Source of the DNA: Candidatus Gastranaerophilales bacterium
Lineage (GTDB): Bacteria; Cyanobacteriota; Vampirovibrionia; Gastranaerophilales; Gastranaerophilaceae
Direction of reading: 5' to 3'
Assembly: GCA_944323935.1 (NCBI GenBank)
Contig: CALUUJ010000011.1
Span: 1 to 64,000 of the forward strand
DNA: 64,000 nucleotides
Part shown: one piece after another, positions 25,157-35,658 of the stretch
How the letters are laid out: every line of letters begins with the position of its first letter
Position numbering within the stretch: position 1 is the stretch's first letter
The notes under the pieces: generated by a model
Seen by the model: the letters and a program-made list of their open reading frames with translations, nothing else
The model's database searches: none
What the model was told of the DNA's origin: nothing
Program-made: the position numbers and the translations under genes

Positions 25157-25813
25157 ATGAAAAAAAGAATACTATTTGTTACTGCTAATTTCTCCAAAAT
25201 AAATGAAAATATTAAAACAGGAGTATGGTTTGAAGAATTTGCTGTTCCTTTTTTGGTCTTTGAAAAAACAGGATATGAGATTGTTGTCGCAAGTCCTTTA
25301 GGCGGAAATAGTCCAATAGATGTGAATAGTCTTTCTTGCTCAAATCCAATGGAATGGGATTATACAGCAAAGTTTTTAAAAAATACTTTAGAATTATCAA
25401 AAGTTGATTATAAAATGTTTGATGCTATTTATTTGCCTGGTGGCCACGCACCAATGTTTGATTTGGCAAATAGTGAGTTGTTGAAAAAAGTAATAGAACA
25501 TTTTTATGAAAAAGATAAAGTAATAAGTGCTGTGTGCCATGGAGTTGCCGGGTTAGTTCTTGCAAAAGATAAAAATGGCTATTCTATAGTAAGAAATAAA
25601 AATGTTACTTCTTTTACAAATAAAGAAGAGAAGATTGTAAAAATGGTTGAATTTATGCCTTTTCTACTTGAATCTCGATTGAAATTTCTCGGATGTAATT
25701 TTATAGAAGAAAAACCTTGGAGTGAACACGTTGAAATATGCGGTAATTTAATAACCGGACAAAATCAAAACTCAGCATTATTGCTTGCAGAAAGTGTTAT
25801 TTCCTTGTTATAA
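25157..25813 (+). CDS. DJ-1/PfpI-family protein (Hsp31-like)
   Basis: A 218-residue class I glutamine amidotransferase-like protein. The nucleophile elbow AVCHGVAGL (Cys near residue 124) is followed by the family Gly. The N-terminal KTGVWFEEFAVPF holds the Glu that orients the catalytic cysteine, and LPGGHAPMFDL fits the Hsp31/type 1 glutamine amidotransferase branch. Members are described as glyoxalase III, deglycases or chaperones. Upstream lies a good ribosome site (AAAAAGGATT). Single gene, convergent with hisB. Confidence 0.88.
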   Translation: MKKRILFVTANFSKINENIKTGVWFEEFAVPFLVFEKTGYEIVVASPLGGNSPIDVNSLSCSNPMEWDYTAKFLKNTLELSKVDYKMFDAIYLPGGHAPMFDLANSELLKKVIEHFYEKDKVISAVCHGVAGLVLAKDKNGYSIVRNKNVTSFTNKEEKIVKMVEFMPFLLESRLKFLGCNFIEEKPWSEHVEICGNLITGQNQNSALLLAESVISLL

Positions 25814-25817
25814 AAGT

Positions 25818-26402
25818 TTATAATATTCCTTTTGTTGAGGGTATTATATCCTTATTCTTTTCATCAATTGAAACTGCAATTTTTAAAGCTCTTGCGAAAG
25901 ACTTAAAAATTGCCTCTATAATATGATGTGTATCATATCCATCAAGCATCTTTATGTGAATTGTCATTAATGCTGATTGCGCAAAACTTGAAAAGAAATG
26001 CGGCAGAATAACAGTTTCAAAATCGGATGTTTTTTCATCTTTAATTATTGCATCAACTTTTGAAAATATTCTACCTGATAAGTCTACAACACTTAATACC
26101 AGTGCTTCATCCATTGGCAGGATTTTCTCACCATATCTTGTTATACCTTTCTTATCACCTAAAGCTTCAGATAGGGCACTTCCAAGTGTAATCGCAACAT
26201 CTTCAACTACATGGTGATTATCTTTATCATGAGAAATAACATCTATAACCAAGTCAAAAGATGCGTGGTGTGCAAGTTGTTCAAGCATATGATCGAAAAA
26301 CTTAATGCCTGTATTTATCTTATGTTGACCTTTTCCGTCGATATTTAGTTCAACTTTTATTTCAGTCTCTGCTGTTTTTCTTACTTTAGCACACTGCCTC
26401 AT
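25818..26402 (-). CDS. hisB: imidazoleglycerol-phosphate dehydratase HisB
   Basis: The 194-residue monofunctional HisB has the two metal-binding repeats typical of the enzyme: FFDHMLEQLAHHASFDL and DNHHVVEDVAITLG, then LPHFFSSFAQSALMTIH and DTHHIIEAIFKSFARAL. It dehydrates imidazoleglycerol phosphate to imidazoleacetol phosphate. No phosphatase domain is attached. The start overlaps the end of the hisC-HAD fusion gene by 17 bases, so the two are translated together and cover consecutive histidine pathway steps. Confidence 0.95.
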   Translation of the reverse strand: MRQCAKVRKTAETEIKVELNIDGKGQHKINTGIKFFDHMLEQLAHHASFDLVIDVISHDKDNHHVVEDVAITLGSALSEALGDKKGITRYGEKILPMDEALVLSVVDLSGRIFSKVDAIIKDEKTSDFETVILPHFFSSFAQSALMTIHIKMLDGYDTHHIIEAIFKSFARALKIAVSIDEKNKDIIPSTKGIL

Positions 26403-28125
26403 CTTTTTTCTCCAATATTTTTTTGATATCTGTTACAGAATTTATTGTATCATCTGCACCTTTATTCTTTAGTAATTCTATTAATTCCTGTGATTTATCT
26501 TGGGGCGGTAATACTCCAATTGCTTTATATCCTGCCGTTTTTGCCGCTAATATATCATCAGTTGTATCGCCAAAATATGTATAATTTTTCCCAATAGTCA
26601 CATCTTTTACAATGTTTAGTCCGTATGGATTTGGTTTTCCCATTCCTTGCGGGATATCGTCTGTTGTTATAATAGGATAAAAATAATTTGTTGCATTGAA
26701 TTTTTCAAGTGCAAATATTGCTTCTGCTTTCAATCTTCCTGTAAAAATTGACAAATTATAATCTTTTGAAAGTTCACTTAATAATTCTGTATTAAATAAT
26801 GCAGTTTCTTTATTTATTAGCCCTTTGCCATCTTTCCAGTATATTTCTTGAAAAACATTTACTATATCATCGTATGATGTTGTAAAACCTGATTTTTCAA
26901 GTAAATACTTAGTTAAATCCCAATCATTATTTAATCCGCCAAGGTTTTTTGCATTTTGAATTTCTTTTTGAGAAATAGTTTTACCTGTAAAATGTTCATA
27001 TGTTTTTTCTATTGCTGCCCTATATGAATTTCTTGCATCAATAAGTACCCCATCCATATCAAAGACTAAAGAAGGCTTTATTTTTAAAGCTTCTTTTATT
27101 CTTGTTATACCTTCTCTTGTTGGAATTGTTATTCTTAAATGATTTTCAAGTAATGAACCTTTTTTGAAAAGTTTTACTGAAATATTCGCATTTTTCAGTT
27201 TATTGTATACAAAGTCTGCTTTATTTTTGAAATCAACCAATAAAAAATTTGCATATGAGTCATATACTATAGCATTTAATGATTCAAGAAAAGTTTTTAA
27301 TTCCAATTTTGATGCGTTAATCTCTGCTCTTATTTTCTCAAAATATTCTATATCTTCTAATGCGGTAATTCCTGCTAACATAGCAAATGAATTCACACTA
27401 AAAGGGCTTACAACTTTTTTTAAATTTATAATATTCTCATTATTACTAATTATATAGCCCAAACGCATGCCTGCGAGTGCAAAATCTTTAGAAAAGGAAC
27501 GTATAATGAATACATTGTTGTATTTTTCTATATATTTTTTATAAGATTTACCTGCATAATTTGCATAAGTTTCGTCTATTAATACAACTTTGTCTTTAGA
27601 GTTTTCTAATATAATAGTTAAATCAGTTTCCTCAATTAAATTTCCTGTTGGATTGTTTGGCGAAGCTAAATATATTATTTTGATGTTTTCTTTTTGTTCT
27701 TTTAATTCAGTTATAAAATCATCTAAAGGAAATTTCCATTTTTCTTTAAACGGAACTCTTATAATGTTTCCGCCTTGAATTTGTGCATAAATAACAGGCA
27801 TTTCAAATGAAACATCTAACGTTAATAGGGATTCTCCTGATTCTAAATAGGTTTGAATAATAGCTTGAATAGCTTCATCTGCTCCATTCGTAACCTTAAT
27901 GTTATCTATTTTAACATTATTAAAATCTGCTATCTTTTGAGAAAGTTCGCCATAAAAAGGATAGAAACTTATATTTTTATAGTTACATTTTGACAATTTT
28001 TCTATAACTTTTGGTGATGGACCATAATTATTTTCGTTACTGTCAATTTTAATATCCCAATCCTTTTCATACATTGGAACAAAGTAACCGTTCATTTCTT
28101 CTATCGATTTTTTAGGTCTTAACAT
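26386..28125 (-). CDS. hisC: fusion of histidinol-phosphate aminotransferase HisC with a HAD phosphatase
   Basis: A 579-residue fusion. Residues 1-345 are a class I/II PLP aminotransferase of the HisC type: SPNNPTGN (155-162), DETYANY (184-190) and the PLP lysine in SFSKDFALAGMRLGY (K213). From about 350 a complete HAD phosphatase follows: FDMDGVLID (D356, D358), a lysine in GKPNPYG and GDTTDDILAA. The HAD part resembles TIGR01548. As HisC makes histidinol phosphate and HisB here lacks a phosphatase domain, the HAD part is a natural candidate for histidinol-phosphate phosphatase. This is inference. A usual HisC is about 350 residues. Confidence 0.9.
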   Translation of the reverse strand: MLRPKKSIEEMNGYFVPMYEKDWDIKIDSNENNYGPSPKVIEKLSKCNYKNISFYPFYGELSQKIADFNNVKIDNIKVTNGADEAIQAIIQTYLESGESLLTLDVSFEMPVIYAQIQGGNIIRVPFKEKWKFPLDDFITELKEQKENIKIIYLASPNNPTGNLIEETDLTIILENSKDKVVLIDETYANYAGKSYKKYIEKYNNVFIIRSFSKDFALAGMRLGYIISNNENIINLKKVVSPFSVNSFAMLAGITALEDIEYFEKIRAEINASKLELKTFLESLNAIVYDSYANFLLVDFKNKADFVYNKLKNANISVKLFKKGSLLENHLRITIPTREGITRIKEALKIKPSLVFDMDGVLIDARNSYRAAIEKTYEHFTGKTISQKEIQNAKNLGGLNNDWDLTKYLLEKSGFTTSYDDIVNVFQEIYWKDGKGLINKETALFNTELLSELSKDYNLSIFTGRLKAEAIFALEKFNATNYFYPIITTDDIPQGMGKPNPYGLNIVKDVTIGKNYTYFGDTTDDILAAKTAGYKAIGVLPPQDKSQELIELLKNKGADDTINSVTDIKKILEKKDEAVC

Positions 28126-28135
28126 AAATCACCAC

Positions 28136-28885
28136 CTATTTTACATAGAAATCAGCATTAACGTATATTCTGATTTTTACTTTCCCTGATTCAATTGGTG
28201 TTGATATTGCACTTTCTGAACTTACAGAATCCATTGCCATATTAGACTTGGCATAAAATCTGCCATTTGAAGCAATATTTTCAGTATTACAAGATACATT
28301 TAAATATTTTAAGCCTGAAACACTTGTACCTATTGATTTAGCTAATACATCCGCTGTATCTTTTAAATCTTTTATTAATAAGGGATATTGCTCTTTACAA
28401 ATAGATTTGTTATCTTCAATTGAAAACATTAAATTATCAGTTTTGTTTGCACCGTTTGCAATTGCTGTATCAATAAACTTTGCAACTTTATTAATGTCTT
28501 TTGTTTGAACATTTACAGAGTTAACGGCAACGTAATTTTTAATTGTTCTTTTACCGGATGAGGTAGTTGTATAAACAGGATTTACAGAAAAATTTGAAGT
28601 TTTGATTATATCTGCCTCATTATTAGATATAAGTTTTAATGCTTCAATTATTTTAGCTGAAGTTGTATTATTATCTATAACAGCTTTCTCTGCTGTGTCT
28701 GCTGTATTTTCTACAGAAAACGTAATTAATGCAAGATTTGGTTCAACTTCTTTTGTAATTGAATTGTTTAAAGAAATATAACCTTGCATTTTTTGTGAAT
28801 TATCAGTCACAGCTGCTATGGAAAACTGACTTGTAGTAAAAGCCAAACTTAATATTATAAAAGACAAAACAAAGTTTTTTTTCAT
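28136..28885 (-). CDS. exported SIMPL-domain (DUF541) protein
   Basis: The 249-residue protein has a signal peptide (MKKNFVLSFIILSLAF ... FSIAA) and a SIMPL/DUF541 domain: GYISLNNSITKEVEPNLALITFSV near the mature start, later KNYVAVNSVNVQTKDINKVAKFID, and a C-terminal strand KVKIRIYVNADF. Such proteins are periplasmic or exported, and their role is poorly known. An upstream in-frame start at 28939 exists, but AGGAG stands 8 bases before the ATG at 28885, exactly at the signal peptide. It lies 4 bases after the membrane gene upstream. Confidence 0.85.
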   Translation of the reverse strand: MKKNFVLSFIILSLAFTTSQFSIAAVTDNSQKMQGYISLNNSITKEVEPNLALITFSVENTADTAEKAVIDNNTTSAKIIEALKLISNNEADIIKTSNFSVNPVYTTTSSGKRTIKNYVAVNSVNVQTKDINKVAKFIDTAIANGANKTDNLMFSIEDNKSICKEQYPLLIKDLKDTADVLAKSIGTSVSGLKYLNVSCNTENIASNGRFYAKSNMAMDSVSSESAISTPIESGKVKIRIYVNADFYVK

Positions 28886-28889
28886 AAAA

Positions 28890-31395
<2,506 letters not shown>

Positions 31396-31424
31396 TTATT
31401 ATTTCATTTTATAATAAAAAAGAT

Positions 31425-32792
31425 ATGACAATTGTAAATTTTATTGAAAATTTCAGAAAGAAAAAAAGATTACTTTTTACCACGCCGTCTCATGGACAGG
31501 GTGATTTTGTTTCTCCATCTTCATTGAAGCTGTTAGGACATAAATTTTTTACTTGTGATTATTCTGAGTTAGAAGGATTTGATAATTTGTCGAATCCAAC
31601 AGGAATTATAAGAACATCACAGATAGAAGCCGCTAAGGTATATGGAGCAAAGGCTACTTTCTTTTTGACCAACGGTTCGACTTCAGGTATTGTTTCTGCA
31701 ATGTATGCGCTTTTAAATAAATGTGATAAAGTTCTTATTGCAAGAAATTGTCACAAAGCAATATATAACGGGCTTGTTTTGACAGGTGCTGTTCCTATGT
31801 GGTTGATGCCTTGTTTCAATAAAGATTGGGGTATATATGAGACTATTAGTTTGGATGTTTTGGAAGAAACCCTTTCAAGAAATAAGGATATCAAAGTGTT
31901 CATAATGACAAACCCTACATATGAAGGTGTAATGTCTGATATATATAGAATTTCCTGCGTTTGCAAAAAATATAATGTAAAACTTATTGTGGATGAAGCA
32001 CATGGTTCTTTATGGAATTTTCATAAATCATTGGGTACACCAGCTTTAATGCAAGGAGCAGATATAGTTGTGCAATCTTTGCATAAAACCGCCGGGGCAT
32101 TGAATCCTTCAGCGTTATTGCATATTGGTATGGATTCTGATATTGATCCAAAATTAATTCAAAATTCATTAAATCTTATTACAACTACATCACCGTCTTA
32201 TCCTATTCTTGTTAATATAGAGTCTACTATAAATTATTTAAACTCTCAAAGCGGACAGTCAAAGCTTCAAGAACTTGTTAAAAATGTTAATAGGACTATT
32301 CGATTTTTGAAATCGATTCCTAACCTAGAGGTGTATTCATATAACAACGACGTAACAAAAATTTTAGTTAAAGTTACTAATATGTCAGGGTTTGAACTCT
32401 CAGATATATTGTTTGATGACTATAATATAGAGGATGAACTCGCAAATGAAAAATCTGTAATGTTTCTTACAGGTCTTGGTACAACAAAGTCAAAATTGAA
32501 AAAGCTGGAAAAAGCTTTATTTGATTTGTGTGCTAAAAACATCAAAATAAAACCGAATGAAGAAATTGAAAATCCCGTAATAAATATAGAACCCAGAGTT
32601 CGATATACTCCGGCTCTTTTATGGGGAAAACCTTCAAGAGAGGTTGAATTGAAATATGCTCTTGCAAGAGTTTCAATGGAATTAATAGCAGATTACCCGC
32701 CGGGAATTCCTATTTTGCTTCCCGGAGAGGTTATAAAAAAGGAACATATTGAGTATCTTAAAGATAGACAAAAAATAAAAGTTTTAATGTAA
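31425..32792 (+). CDS. Orn/Lys/Arg-type PLP decarboxylase (fold I, short form)
   Basis: The 455-residue enzyme resembles the SpeA/lysine-decarboxylase group of fold-type I PLP enzymes: TPSHGQGDF at the N-terminus, FFLTNGSTSGI, DEAHGSLWNFHKSLGTPA (PLP-binding Asp) and the PLP lysine in SLHKTAGALNPSALLHI. The C-terminal domain is the short type (LADYPPGIPILLPGE). It would decarboxylate arginine, lysine or ornithine; the substrate is not readable. It starts a three-gene cassette with a radical SAM protein and an EamA transporter, with 8 and 2 bases between genes. Confidence 0.88.
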   Translation: MTIVNFIENFRKKKRLLFTTPSHGQGDFVSPSSLKLLGHKFFTCDYSELEGFDNLSNPTGIIRTSQIEAAKVYGAKATFFLTNGSTSGIVSAMYALLNKCDKVLIARNCHKAIYNGLVLTGAVPMWLMPCFNKDWGIYETISLDVLEETLSRNKDIKVFIMTNPTYEGVMSDIYRISCVCKKYNVKLIVDEAHGSLWNFHKSLGTPALMQGADIVVQSLHKTAGALNPSALLHIGMDSDIDPKLIQNSLNLITTTSPSYPILVNIESTINYLNSQSGQSKLQELVKNVNRTIRFLKSIPNLEVYSYNNDVTKILVKVTNMSGFELSDILFDDYNIEDELANEKSVMFLTGLGTTKSKLKKLEKALFDLCAKNIKIKPNEEIENPVINIEPRVRYTPALLWGKPSREVELKYALARVSMELIADYPPGIPILLPGEVIKKEHIEYLKDRQKIKVLM

Positions 32793-32800
32793 GGAGCATA

Positions 32801-33790
32801 ATGTTTAATTATTTACTTGATAAGAAAAAATACTTGGATTGTGAATGGTTAAAACATTCAATTCATTTCTTTTATGATGAAATAAGAGCTTGTTGTTCAA
32901 ATGTTCCCGGACCTATCTTTTATGAAAGTTACAAAGATGAAAATGTTGATTGGAATTATGTATATAGTGAAAGAAAAAAACTTGTAAAAAATATAAATTC
33001 TATTTTCTCAGATAGTTCATATCCTTCTTGCTGTGAAGGATGTTGTGATATTAATCGTTTTTTGACAGATAGTAAAATTCAATCTTTTGATAATAAAATT
33101 AATAAAGTATATATTCAAAATTATATGTCTTGTAACGCGAAATGTTTGTATTGTGTTTTTAAACATGTTGATAAAGGTTTAAAATATAATGTATTGCCTA
33201 TAATTAAATCTTTGATTGATAAAGAAATATTATCCAGAAATGCACATATATATATGAGTGGGGGAGAAATTACAATATCGCCTGAATTTGAAGAACTTTT
33301 ATCTCTGCTTTTGCACTATATCTATAGTAAAGTAGAAATTCTTACATCTGGTATAAAATATTGCAAATCAATAGAAGAAGCATTTATACATGATAAATGT
33401 AAATTAGTTATTTCTTTAGATAGTGCAAACCCTGAAACATATAAGAAAATTAAACAGGTAGATTGTTTTGATAGAGTTGTTCAAAATATAAAGGATTATA
33501 TAAAAGCATCTGAGAATGCAAAATCTAACATTACTATGAAATATATAATTGTTGATGGGGTTAACGATAATAATGAAGAAATAACAAATTTTATAAAATT
33601 GGTAAGTGGACTTGGAATAAAGGAAATTAGGCTTGATTTTGATTACGAGAAATATAAATTTATACGAAATATAAAAGTTCCTGATTATTATTTTGATTTA
33701 TATAAAAACTTTAATAGAGTTTCAAATCAGTTTGGTTTGAATGTTCAAAAATGTGATCAGATAGAAGCGATATTGGATAAAAGTCATTAA
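32801..33790 (+). CDS. radical SAM protein with cysteine-rich N-terminus
   Basis: A 329-residue radical SAM protein. The cluster motif is CNAKCLYC (about residues 109-116), followed by the SAM-binding MSGGEIT and a TIM-barrel pattern to the end. Unusually, auxiliary-cluster-like cysteines precede the barrel: CCSN near residue 32 and SCCEGCCDI near residue 72. No SPASM domain follows. It lies 8 bases after the decarboxylase and 2 before the transporter gene, so all three are surely one transcript. The substrate is unknown; it may modify the decarboxylase product or a precursor. Confidence 0.83.
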   Translation: MFNYLLDKKKYLDCEWLKHSIHFFYDEIRACCSNVPGPIFYESYKDENVDWNYVYSERKKLVKNINSIFSDSSYPSCCEGCCDINRFLTDSKIQSFDNKINKVYIQNYMSCNAKCLYCVFKHVDKGLKYNVLPIIKSLIDKEILSRNAHIYMSGGEITISPEFEELLSLLLHYIYSKVEILTSGIKYCKSIEEAFIHDKCKLVISLDSANPETYKKIKQVDCFDRVVQNIKDYIKASENAKSNITMKYIIVDGVNDNNEEITNFIKLVSGLGIKEIRLDFDYEKYKFIRNIKVPDYYFDLYKNFNRVSNQFGLNVQKCDQIEAILDKSH

Positions 33791-33792
33791 TT

Positions 33793-34656
33793 ATGATAAA
33801 TATACTTACCATTTTCTTTTTAATAATAAGAATAGTTTCAAATCCGATTGCGAATTTATTTCAGAAAAAGCTTACAAATGAATTATCTTCGTTTACTATA
33901 AATTTCTATACATATTTGATATTAACTGTTTTATGCTTACCGTTTATTGGAAAATATGTTGCTTGGGAGCGAATAGATACTAATTTTATTTTTTTAGTAT
34001 TGTTAGCAGGTTTTTTGTGTGCATTAGGAACAGCCTGTACCATAAAAGCTGTAAATATTGGTGAATTATCTGTCTTGGGACCAATAAATGCATATAAAAG
34101 TGTGATAGGTTTAATTGCTGCATTTATATTTTTGAAGGAAACACCTTCTTTTATTGCTATAATAGGTATGATTCTTATAATAATTGGCAGTAAATATATT
34201 TTTGAAGCAGACGAAAAGGGATTTTCAATCAATTTAATAAAAAGAAAGGATATTCAATTAAGATTCCTTTCACTTATATTAACCGGGACAGAAGCTGCAA
34301 TATTAAAAAAAATAATATTAATATCTTCAGTAGAAATGTGTTTTATATTTTGGTGTTTTATGGGGTTATTTTGGACAAGTATTTTTGTTTTAATCGCAAA
34401 GAAAAATTTGGAATTAAAATCGTGCAAAATATTTTCTATTCTTATATTTATTGCAATATGTTTGGGATTGATGCAGTTCTCAACTAATTTCGTTTTTGAA
34501 AGAATGAATGTTGGTTATGCGCTTGCATTATTCCAATTATCATCAATAGTAACTGTTTTGTTAGGTTATAAGTTTTTTAGAGAAAAAAATCTTATAAGAA
34601 AATTAATAGCAACTTTTATAATGATATTTGGTTCTATTTTAATAATTTTTTCATAA
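33793..34656 (+). CDS. EamA/DMT-superfamily transporter
   Basis: The 287-residue protein has ten predicted membrane helices arranged as two EamA repeats. The first repeat ends in GPINAYKSVIGLIAAFIFLKETPSF, a typical DMT phrase with the conserved Glu; the second has the similar LGYKFFREKN. Such transporters export or import metabolites, including amino acids and nucleotide sugars. As last gene of the decarboxylase/radical SAM cassette it is a good candidate exporter for the cassette's product. It is followed by a very strong terminator. Confidence 0.87.
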   Translation: MINILTIFFLIIRIVSNPIANLFQKKLTNELSSFTINFYTYLILTVLCLPFIGKYVAWERIDTNFIFLVLLAGFLCALGTACTIKAVNIGELSVLGPINAYKSVIGLIAAFIFLKETPSFIAIIGMILIIIGSKYIFEADEKGFSINLIKRKDIQLRFLSLILTGTEAAILKKIILISSVEMCFIFWCFMGLFWTSIFVLIAKKNLELKSCKIFSILIFIAICLGLMQFSTNFVFERMNVGYALALFQLSSIVTVLLGYKFFREKNLIRKLIATFIMIFGSILIIFS

Positions 34657-34694
34657 AATAGAAACGAACTTTAAAGTTCGTTTCTATTTTATTT
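34655..34694. terminator. strong terminator of the decarboxylase cassette
   Basis: A 17-bp perfect stem (34655-34671 with 34674-34690) with a 2-base loop and T-rich tail. It may also stop the convergent gene at 34711. Confidence 0.92.
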
Positions 34695-34710
34695 ATTCTT
34701 AAGTTAATAT

Positions 34711-35514
34711 TTAAGCAACTTCCTTTTCTAAGATATCTTTTTTATCATAATCTTCATCTTGAAGGAATATATTTAGAGAATTATCTTCTTCATTAACAAA
34801 CATTTCTTCTAATAAATCTGCCAGTCCGCCAGAGTAATTCATATTTTCAGTGCCTAAAGATATTCTTGCATTTTGTACCGCTTCTTCTTTATCTAAACCT
34901 TGTCTTATGAATTTTTCTACTTCGGCGTTGAAGTTAATTTGAGATATCTCTTTATCATCTTTGGCTGTTGCGCTTGCGGAAGAACTTATTCCAAGAGAAC
35001 CAACAGAAACTCCTTGTTGTACTGAAATTTCATAGTTTATATCGCCTAAAATTTGATTCATGAATATTTCTTCACTTTCAAGTGCTCCATTTCCGTTTGC
35101 ATCAGCAATTTTGATTTCTCCGCCCATTCCATCTGAAATAGTATATACAGCAATTGAACCTGTTCCCACACTATTGTCGAAGTTACCTGCTTTATAGTCT
35201 GAAATATAAGTGGTCTTTTGGTAAGATACACTGACCTTTAGACCCATTGCTTCACAAGCTTTTTTAAATTCTCCGGCTTGTAGTACACTTTTATTGTCAT
35301 TATACAAATCAGCTATCATGCTTTGAAGTTGATAGTCTTGTTCACAGTCAAAACTGTCTAATATTTGTTGTTTTAAATCATCCGACAAAGCATTTCCATA
35401 ATCTGCGAAATTTGCTTCTTTTCCTTCTTTTATATTTGTAGTTTTAATGCCTGCTTGATGAAGTCTTTCTTCAAATTCTTGATAGCTAATTCCTTGTCCG
35501 TTGACTGTAGTCAT
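34711..35514 (-). CDS. orphan protein with EF-hand-like loop
   Basis: This 267-residue acidic protein has no signal peptide or membrane helix. At about residues 138-149 it has DANGNGALESEE, matching a calcium-binding EF-hand loop (D-x-N-x-N-G-x-L-x-x-x-E). A low-complexity Ser/Ala patch (GISSSASATA) follows, and the C-terminus is very acidic. The N-terminus MTTVNGQGISYQEFEERLHQAG contains a helix that could be half of another hand. The family is unknown; it looks lineage-specific. It has a clear AGAGGGG ribosome site and is monocistronic. Confidence 0.7.
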   Translation of the reverse strand: MTTVNGQGISYQEFEERLHQAGIKTTNIKEGKEANFADYGNALSDDLKQQILDSFDCEQDYQLQSMIADLYNDNKSVLQAGEFKKACEAMGLKVSVSYQKTTYISDYKAGNFDNSVGTGSIAVYTISDGMGGEIKIADANGNGALESEEIFMNQILGDINYEISVQQGVSVGSLGISSSASATAKDDKEISQINFNAEVEKFIRQGLDKEEAVQNARISLGTENMNYSGGLADLLEEMFVNEEDNSLNIFLQDEDYDKKDILEKEVA

Positions 35515-35658
35515 ATAAATTCCCCTCTTAATAATTCCCTTAAATATATAAAGTTTTTTTTATGTAAAAATTGCTAATTTTTTGAATATTTTTATAATTA
35601 TAAAGGTAATATAAACATCTTATTGCCAAAAGTCAGTAAATATGAGATATTATGTAAA

